Assembly (NCBI GenBank): GCA_002438405.1
Contig: DJOE01000020.1
Location: 1-64,000, forward strand
DNA: 64,000 nucleotides
Direction: 5' to 3'
Origin: Cyanobacteria bacterium UBA6446
GTDB lineage: Bacteria > Cyanobacteriota > Vampirovibrionia > Gastranaerophilales > Gastranaerophilaceae
This document shows positions 58,990 through 64,000 of the stretch, one piece after another. The position numbers and the translations under genes are program-made. Below the pieces are notes generated by a model that made no database searches, was not told the DNA's origin, and saw only the letters and a program-made list of their open reading frames with translations. How positions within the stretch are numbered: position 1 is the stretch's first letter; each line of letters starts with the position of its first letter.

Positions 58990-61521
58990 TTATAACTCAT
59001 GCAAAGACTCGGTAAAAAATTTAACCCTCGTAATATCAAATATTACATCTGGAGCAATAATATTCATCAAAACATCTGCTCTCAATGGAGGAATTTCGGA
59101 CCCTTGACCGGTCTTTAATACTATAAATAAACAATCGTTTTCATATCGGTGAGAACCAATAGAGGTACGAATATTTACTGTTTTTACTAAACCTTTTTTA
59201 TTTTTCTTCTCAACTAAAATCTCGTCAGAAGATAAAACTCTGTCCGTATTATACACTAATTTTTCGAAATCGTAAAGTTTATTTTTCACATCTGCAATTT
59301 TAACCTTGTATTCTGCCCAACAAACGGTTTGATCAATTGATGGAGCAGAACGGTCAATCTGTTTTACTGAAATTACTTTTGATTCTTTTGGTAAAACCCT
59401 CTGAAGTTCATTTTTAATATAATCAGTATCAACATTATCTAACAATTCAATGTCAACAAGTTCAGTCGTACTTTCACAAAACAATGGTAAAGCAATTCCC
59501 ATAGAGATTTTCATTGTTGGGTTATAACCGAATGAAAATGCTACATTCAAATCCGATCTTGAAATAGCTTTGAAAAATGTATTCTGCCAATCTAAATGAG
59601 AAAAATATCTCAAAATACCGGTTTTGGTTAATTTTATTCTATATCTAAAGATTTCACGAATGGTGTGTTGAGCTGTTGCAGGGTCAACATGTTCTTGTTT
59701 TACAACAAGTTGAGCCTTATCACTTGCGATAAAGGATTTATCCATAATCTTTTTAACACCAAAACTTGGACAAACACCACAATTTACGCACCTTTGCTGA
59801 CAGGTAGGAACAATATGAGGCGAATTTGCATCAACACCAAAAGCTCTTCGATATTCTTCTTTAAACCACTCTTTACTTACACCAATATCAACAAAATTCC
59901 AAGGTAAATCTTCCTCAAGGGAATATTGTCTTTGAGCGAGTGTATTTAAATTTATACCTAATTCGTCAGCAGTTTCAAACCAAACATTTTTATCAAAATA
60001 TTCCCCCCACGCATCAAGATAGCAACCTTTATTATAAAGGGCTTCAATATATTTTCCCATTGATTCATCACCTCGAGTCAACACAGCTTCAAGCAATGAA
60101 ACAAATTTTTCGTGATAATTAACTTTTACACCTTTGATATGCGAAACTTGTTCCATCAAATAGTGAATATGTTCAGTAACTTCTGATAAATTCATTTGAG
60201 AACACCACTGAAATGGAGTGAATGGTTTCGGAACAAAAATTGAAAGAGTACAAGTCAAATCAAGTGAATGTTTCAATTCTTTTTCTTTTTTGATAAGTCT
60301 TGAGCGATACCGGATTCTTCTAAACAATTCTGCCATTTCGTCCATATCTTCAAGAGTTTCCGTTGGCAAACCACAAATAAAATACAATTTAACTCTTGAC
60401 CAGCCATTTTCATACAGAGTTAAAATAGCATTCATAATCTGTTCTTCTGTAATATTTTTCTTGATGACATCTCTAAGTCTTTGACTTCCTGCTTCTGGAG
60501 CTAGTGTCATTGTTGATTTTCTTACACTCTGAACTAAATTTGCAAGTTCAAGATTAAATCCATCAATTCTTTGACTTGGTAAAGACACAGAAATCTTTTT
60601 ATCGTTGAAATCTACGGCTAACTCTTTTATAACTTCATTTATATTTGCATAGTCATTTGATGATAATGAAAGCAATGAATATTCATCATAACCGGTATTT
60701 TTGACAAGTTCTTTTGTTATTTTAATAATATCTTCTGCGCTACGTTCTCTTATAGGCAAAGTTACATGCCCCGGTTGACAGAAACGACACATTCTTCCGC
60801 AACCTCGACGAATCTCAACAACAGCCCTATCTTGAATAGAAGAAGAAAAAGGTATTGGATAAGATTTTGGGGCATTTTCATAAGTCAATTGTGCAATGCG
60901 TTTTTTAACACTACCACCTAATAACTTTGACCATCGACCGGAATTTTCACCAGCACAAAGAGTTTTAATCCTTTCGATTCTTGATAGTCCTTTTGTTTTT
61001 TGAAGAATATTACAAACTTCAACTATTGAGTCTTCTCCATCGCCAATCAAAAATACATCAATAAAATCACTCATCGGTAAAGGGTTAAAAGTACAAGGAC
61101 CTCCAGCAATGATTATGGGGTCTTCATCTGTTCTATCTGTATTTTTGTATGGAATTCCTGCCATTTCAAGCATTTTTAAAACAGTAGGATATGCCATCTC
61201 GTATTGTAAAGAAAAACCAACAACATCAAAATCTCGAACATTTTTCTTTGATTCTAGGGCATATAAAATATCAGGTTTGAAATCCGGTTCTGGAGCATAA
61301 ACTCTATCGCACATATAATTAGGTTGCTTATTAACTTGTTCATACAAAACACGAACACCTAAATTAGAAATTCCAATTTCATATTTATCAGGAAATGCAA
61401 GAACCAACCTAACATCTGCACTATCAAAATCCTTATTATGGGATAAAAATTCTCCACCTACATATTGGTAAGGTTTTGAACACTTAAATAAACTTTCATG
61501 ATACTTATTAAAAAAACACAT
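58990..61521 (-). CDS. B12-type radical SAM protein fused to a DUF2344 domain
   Basis: 843 residues. The N-terminal half resembles the TIGR03960 radical SAM family (DVRLVLAFPDKYEIGISNLGVRVLYEQVN; cluster Cys in VVEIRRGCGRMCRFCQPG; PEAGSQRLRDVIKKN), and the C-terminal part (RYRIKLTKTGILRYFSHLDWQNTFFKAISRSDL...PTMKISMGIALPL) is DUF2344 (TIGR03936). The pair is often fused and next to RNase E/G, as here, and is thought to act in RNA modification or maturation; the reaction is not known to me. Cys motif CQQRCVNCGVCPSFG near 580 may hold a second cluster. Confidence 0.9.
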   Translation of the reverse strand: MCFFNKYHESLFKCSKPYQYVGGEFLSHNKDFDSADVRLVLAFPDKYEIGISNLGVRVLYEQVNKQPNYMCDRVYAPEPDFKPDILYALESKKNVRDFDVVGFSLQYEMAYPTVLKMLEMAGIPYKNTDRTDEDPIIIAGGPCTFNPLPMSDFIDVFLIGDGEDSIVEVCNILQKTKGLSRIERIKTLCAGENSGRWSKLLGGSVKKRIAQLTYENAPKSYPIPFSSSIQDRAVVEIRRGCGRMCRFCQPGHVTLPIRERSAEDIIKITKELVKNTGYDEYSLLSLSSNDYANINEVIKELAVDFNDKKISVSLPSQRIDGFNLELANLVQSVRKSTMTLAPEAGSQRLRDVIKKNITEEQIMNAILTLYENGWSRVKLYFICGLPTETLEDMDEMAELFRRIRYRSRLIKKEKELKHSLDLTCTLSIFVPKPFTPFQWCSQMNLSEVTEHIHYLMEQVSHIKGVKVNYHEKFVSLLEAVLTRGDESMGKYIEALYNKGCYLDAWGEYFDKNVWFETADELGINLNTLAQRQYSLEEDLPWNFVDIGVSKEWFKEEYRRAFGVDANSPHIVPTCQQRCVNCGVCPSFGVKKIMDKSFIASDKAQLVVKQEHVDPATAQHTIREIFRYRIKLTKTGILRYFSHLDWQNTFFKAISRSDLNVAFSFGYNPTMKISMGIALPLFCESTTELVDIELLDNVDTDYIKNELQRVLPKESKVISVKQIDRSAPSIDQTVCWAEYKVKIADVKNKLYDFEKLVYNTDRVLSSDEILVEKKNKKGLVKTVNIRTSIGSHRYENDCLFIVLKTGQGSEIPPLRADVLMNIIAPDVIFDITRVKFFTESLHEL

Positions 61522-61533
61522 TTTCTACTTCTC

Positions 61534-61881
61534 TTAAGCTAAATCCTCAGGGAAATATTTGTCAATTTCGATAATCGTTCCGTCCAAAGTATTACCGTCA
61601 AACGATTTCATGAACTTGAATAAATCAGCATTCGGAACATCATAAGAATACAAAACAACTTCTCCGTCCATTTCACGCATTACTGTAACCATATAATGAC
61701 ATTTTGCACGGTATTTTAATAAATGTTCCTTGTTAAACTTATTTCCATTAGTATCTTTTTTAATTTTTACATAATTAAATCCAGCATAATACTTGATTTT
61801 ATCTTGAAGTTCAGGTGTTATGTGATTGTTATTATGATTAGAAAATAAGTTAATAACATTTTGATTTATTTCGCCGGTCAC
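61534..61881 (-). CDS. hypothetical protein (115 aa)
   Basis: Not recognised. Alpha/beta-looking, soluble, with FNYVKIKKDTNGNKFNKEHLLKYRAKCHYMVTVMREMDGEVVLYSYDVPNADLFKFM suggesting a small beta-sheet domain. I take the GTG at 61881 as start because GGAGGGAG stands 4-5 bases upstream; a TTG frame begins at 61908 but has no site. It lies 12 bp from the radical SAM gene, in the same row. Confidence 0.6.
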   Translation of the reverse strand: MTGEINQNVINLFSNHNNNHITPELQDKIKYYAGFNYVKIKKDTNGNKFNKEHLLKYRAKCHYMVTVMREMDGEVVLYSYDVPNADLFKFMKSFDGNTLDGTIIEIDKYFPEDLA

Positions 61882-61932
61882 AAATCTCCCTCCAACTATA
61901 TTAAACAATACAATAAATGAAATGTCTAAATA

Positions 61933-62232
61933 TTAAGAGATTTCTTTTAAATACTTAACAACTTTTAATGCTGTTTCTCGTCTTACATCGTCTGGAGCTA
62001 ATCTCAAATATTCAATAGCATGAGACACTTTAATATTTTTATCATACCAACGTTTCAAAATATAATTATATTGATCTTCTAAGCTCAATTCTTTTAATTC
62101 AACATCTTTAAGTAATTCTATTATATAGTCTGCACATCTAACCTGAATTTCCTCAGGAGCTTTTTCAAGATCGTGGATAGCTTTACTTACGACAGCATCT
62201 GCATCATACCATCTTTTAAACATGTTTTTCAT
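61933..62232 (-). CDS. small helical protein with an internal duplication
   Basis: 99 residues made of two related units: FKRWYDADAVVSKAIHDLEKAPEEIQVRCADYIIELLKD and LKRWYDKNIKVSHAIEYLRLAPDDVRRETALKVVKYLKE. Each reads KRWYD...VSxAIxxLxxAPxx...A...LK, i.e. a repeated two-helix module. No known family; soluble, perhaps a binding or adaptor protein. It seems to head the row that includes the 61534 gene; its own promoter lies in an AT-rich gap of about 110 bp before the gene at 62351. Confidence 0.65.
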   Translation of the reverse strand: MKNMFKRWYDADAVVSKAIHDLEKAPEEIQVRCADYIIELLKDVELKELSLEDQYNYILKRWYDKNIKVSHAIEYLRLAPDDVRRETALKVVKYLKEIS

Positions 62233-62350
62233 AACATTCCCCTTTTCCTATTTGTTAAGAATATTAAACCAAAATTTTAAAAAAAAGTAAATTATGTATC
62301 AAAATTTTACTTTATATATGTAGGTAAAAGGTTATTTTTAAAGGTTTGGC

Positions 62351-62734
62351 ATGGTAGATACAAGCAGTATGTATAATTTATCAAATCCGGCACTTAATGA
62401 TGATATCGGATTGAATTGTTTAAATAAATCACTTCCAATTACTCCAAGCGGATTTGACGGCGAACCATACGTTCCTGATATGGCGGGTGTAAAATTACAA
62501 GACCAAGTATCTAAAGATACCTTTGACAAATCCAGCGATAAAATTCAAGATAAAGGCAAAGATAATAAAGACAAAAAAGATGCAACATCTTCGGATAAGC
62601 AATCAAAATCCTCAACAGTAAAAAAAGCTTTGATTGGTGGAGGTATTGCAACTATTGGTGGTGTTTTGGCATTCAAAAATAAAGGTAAAATTTTGAGCGC
62701 AGCAAAAAGCATCTTAAAAAAGATTAAAAAATAA
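62351..62734 (+). CDS. hypothetical protein with a Lys-rich middle and cationic helical end
   Basis: 127 residues, not recognised. A polar start (DTSSMYNLSNPALNDDIGLN) is followed by a charged stretch (DKSSDKIQDKGKDNKDKKDATSSDKQSKSSTVKKA), a Gly-rich hydrophobic segment (LIGGGIATIGGVLAFK) and a basic helix (ILSAAKSILKKIKK). The Gly-rich segment plus basic tail resembles the 28000-28482 protein and could insert in membranes (inference). No signal peptide is visible. A stem-loop terminator follows at 62783. Confidence 0.5.
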   Translation: MVDTSSMYNLSNPALNDDIGLNCLNKSLPITPSGFDGEPYVPDMAGVKLQDQVSKDTFDKSSDKIQDKGKDNKDKKDATSSDKQSKSSTVKKALIGGGIATIGGVLAFKNKGKILSAAKSILKKIKK

Positions 62735-62782
62735 TTATTTCCCTGTAATAGATAAAATGATAGTGTGTAGCAAATGAATTTT

Positions 62783-62810
62783 AGCAGGATTTCAAAATCC
62801 TGCTTTTTTA
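62783..62810 (+). terminator. terminator after 62351-62734
   Basis: AGCAGGATTT (62783-62792) and AAATCCTGCT (62795-62804) form a 10-bp stem with a 2-nt loop, then TTTTTT. Confidence 0.8.
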
Positions 62811-62850
62811 TGTTATATTCAAATAAGTTTAAATAGAAGGAGAGTATGTT

Positions 62851-63351
62851 ATGGCTAAAGAATGCAGTTTTGATATTGTATCAGAATACAATAAACAAGA
62901 ATTGGTAAACGCAATTGACCAAGTTAAAAGGGAATTAACAACAAGATTTGACCTAAAAGACTCTAATTCTCAAGTTGAATTAGACGCAGATAAATCTGTA
63001 ACAATTACAACTAATGATGAAATGAAGCTAAAAAACATTGTTGATATTTTACAATCAAAACTTGTAAAAAGGAATTTGAGTCTAAAAATTCTTGATGCTC
63101 AAACACCAGAAAACGCATTAGGCGGAAATGTTCGTCAAGTTTTTAATCTTAAAAAAGGTTTAACACAAGAACTAGCAAAGAAAATCGTATCAGATATCAA
63201 AGCGACAAAATTAAAAGTTCAAGCATCAATTCAAGGAGAGCAAGTGAGAGTTTCAGGAAAAGATAAAGATGATTTGCAAACAGTAATTCAAATGCTTAGA
63301 AAAAATGAAGATAAGTACGATTATCCTTTGCAATTTACAAATTACAGATAA
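62851..63351 (+). CDS. YajQ family protein (DUF520)
   Basis: 166 residues. SFDIVSEYNKQELVNAIDQVKRELTTRFDLKDS at the N-terminus and the C-terminal VQASIQGEQVRVSGKDKDDLQTVIQMLR are the two ferredoxin-like repeats of the YajQ family. Some members bind cyclic di-GMP or nucleic acid; which is true here is unknown. AAGGAGAG is 8 bases before the ATG at 62851. Single gene between two terminators. Confidence 0.92.
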   Translation: MAKECSFDIVSEYNKQELVNAIDQVKRELTTRFDLKDSNSQVELDADKSVTITTNDEMKLKNIVDILQSKLVKRNLSLKILDAQTPENALGGNVRQVFNLKKGLTQELAKKIVSDIKATKLKVQASIQGEQVRVSGKDKDDLQTVIQMLRKNEDKYDYPLQFTNYR

Positions 63352-63355
63352 AATT

Positions 63356-63380
63356 AAAGACCTCATTAAGAGGTCTTTTT
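63356..63380 (+). terminator. terminator after yajQ
   Basis: AAAGACCTC (63356-63364) and GAGGTCTTT (63370-63378) form a 9-bp stem with a T-run after it. Confidence 0.8.
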
Positions 63381-63391
63381 TAATATTATAA

Positions 63392-64000
63392 TTATGGATT
63401 TTGAACTGAGTCTTCAGGATTATCAGTAGATTTTGAAGACTCGCCGGTTTTATCATACAATTTGTCTAATTTCTTATCCACAGAATCAATTTCTTTTTGC
63501 TTTTGTTTGATTTGTTTTTCGGTTTTTATAATATCTTTTGCTAATTGATCTTTTAAGTATTTTTTATAAGCTTCCTCAAGCTCAGGTCCTTCTGTTGAAC
63601 CTTTAAGGGTTTGAAGTTTTTTATAATCTCTATATTCGTCTTTGTAATCAGAATTTAATACTCTGATGTTATATTTATATTCGTTTTTGATGTCCTTAAC
63701 GACTTCTTTATCTTCAGCTTTTTTCTGTTTCTCTAAAACTTTTCCTTGTTGCTTTAAGAATTTTTCTTGAATTTCAACAGTTTGATATGATTCTACACCA
63801 TCTTGAACAACTTTTAGACCATTTTCACTAACTCTAGGTGTGAAACTTTTATTAAAAGAAATTAGTCTTGATTGTTCGCCTTTATAATCCACACTCCAAG
63901 CGCCAAGATATACTGGGGTTGAGCCGGTATAGGCATAAGCTTGAACAATCACACGATTAGGACTATTCAAATCAAATCCTAAAGGAATGATATCCCATCT
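63392..64000 (-). CDS. hypothetical coiled-coil protein, partial (continues past the window end)
   Basis: The frame runs to the window edge without a start: at the edge it reads WDIIPLGFDLNSPNRVIV, so the TTG at 63970 is not the start. A beta-rich N-terminal part (VQAYAYTGSTPVYLGAWSVDYKGEQSRLISF) is followed by a long Lys/Glu-rich coiled coil (FLKQQGKVLEKQKKAEDKEVVKDIKNEY, DIIKTEKQIKQKQKEIDSVDKKLDKLYDK) and a polar C-terminus. Possibly a structural or surface protein; the family is not recognised. Confidence 0.6.
   Translation of the reverse strand, partial: RWDIIPLGFDLNSPNRVIVQAYAYTGSTPVYLGAWSVDYKGEQSRLISFNKSFTPRVSENGLKVVQDGVESYQTVEIQEKFLKQQGKVLEKQKKAEDKEVVKDIKNEYKYNIRVLNSDYKDEYRDYKKLQTLKGSTEGPELEEAYKKYLKDQLAKDIIKTEKQIKQKQKEIDSVDKKLDKLYDKTGESSKSTDNPEDSVQNP

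Overview
The window looks like ordinary chromosome from a low-GC bacterium of the non-photosynthetic cyanobacterial sister lineage (Vampirovibrionia/Melainabacteria, most likely Gastranaerophilales). This placement is inference. It rests on the AT-rich sequence, a DUF3326 protein of cyanobacterial type (48257-49246), a secreted protein with the 'VEQFLFNQTY...ERLNRIEYQVF' repeat common in Cyanobacteria/Melainabacteria, prepilins of the 'FTLAEVLITLG' type, a meso-DAP MurE with RND efflux (a diderm wall), and a fused radical SAM/DUF2344 protein next to RNase E/G. No phage, insertion sequence, CRISPR array or rRNA gene is visible.

Layout. 1-1540: a prepilin-like gene flanked by an inverted pair of CCCTC hairpin repeats, one of them inside its leader-coding part. 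1540-9144: GIY-YIG protein, NAD kinase, FtsZ, tRNA-Leu(CAA), an orphan ParD-type antitoxin, two paralogous unknown membrane proteins, a WecG/TagA glycosyltransferase and a transketolase N-terminal half. 9160-11721: a very large cysteine-rich prepilin-like protein. 12245-17174 (minus): an apparent operon sigma factor - gcvPB - 2-hydroxyacyl-CoA dehydratase-like protein - membrane protein - miaA. 17300-22671: universal stress protein, LD-carboxypeptidase, dnaX, CoA-disulfide-reductase-like enzyme. 22668-25699: an FAD oxidoreductase and an MnmC-like methyltransferase, separated by decayed gene fragments. 25806-33724: ThrB, ferredoxin, GlmS, GH38 mannosidase and lineage-specific unknowns. 33824-39562 (minus): a complete MFP-RND-TolC efflux operon. 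39640-46785 (minus): ftsI/murE/nagA/ilvD/uppS/rdgB. 46894-51905: two cell-wall amidases, DUF3326 and MurI. 51967-54904: LuxR-type mini-regulator, tRNA-Arg(ACG), a possible ADP-ribosyltransferase-fold protein and an unusual AAA+ ATPase. 55007-61521 (minus): sdaAA/sdaAB, a small pilin-like protein, RNase E/G and the radical SAM protein. 61534-64000: small unknowns, YajQ and a partial coiled-coil protein.

Functionally the window is rich in envelope work: peptidoglycan precursor synthesis (GlmS, MurI, MurE, UppS), septal synthesis (FtsZ, PBP), remodelling (two AmiC-type amidases, LdcA), efflux and pilin-like surface proteins. The rest is central and amino-acid metabolism (ThrB, IlvD, serine dehydratase, glycine decarboxylase).

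The most unusual signals are: (1) a family of 39-bp palindromic elements (18-bp arms, 3-bp centre) lying in frame and in one shared codon phase inside two neighbouring protein genes, with a related copy between genes, much like Rickettsia palindromic elements; (2) several genes whose ATG lies 6-9 nt after a -10 box with no Shine-Dalgarno, suggesting leaderless mRNAs; (3) dispersed hairpin repeats invading a prepilin gene. All functional calls come from reading motifs in the translated sequence; no searches were run.
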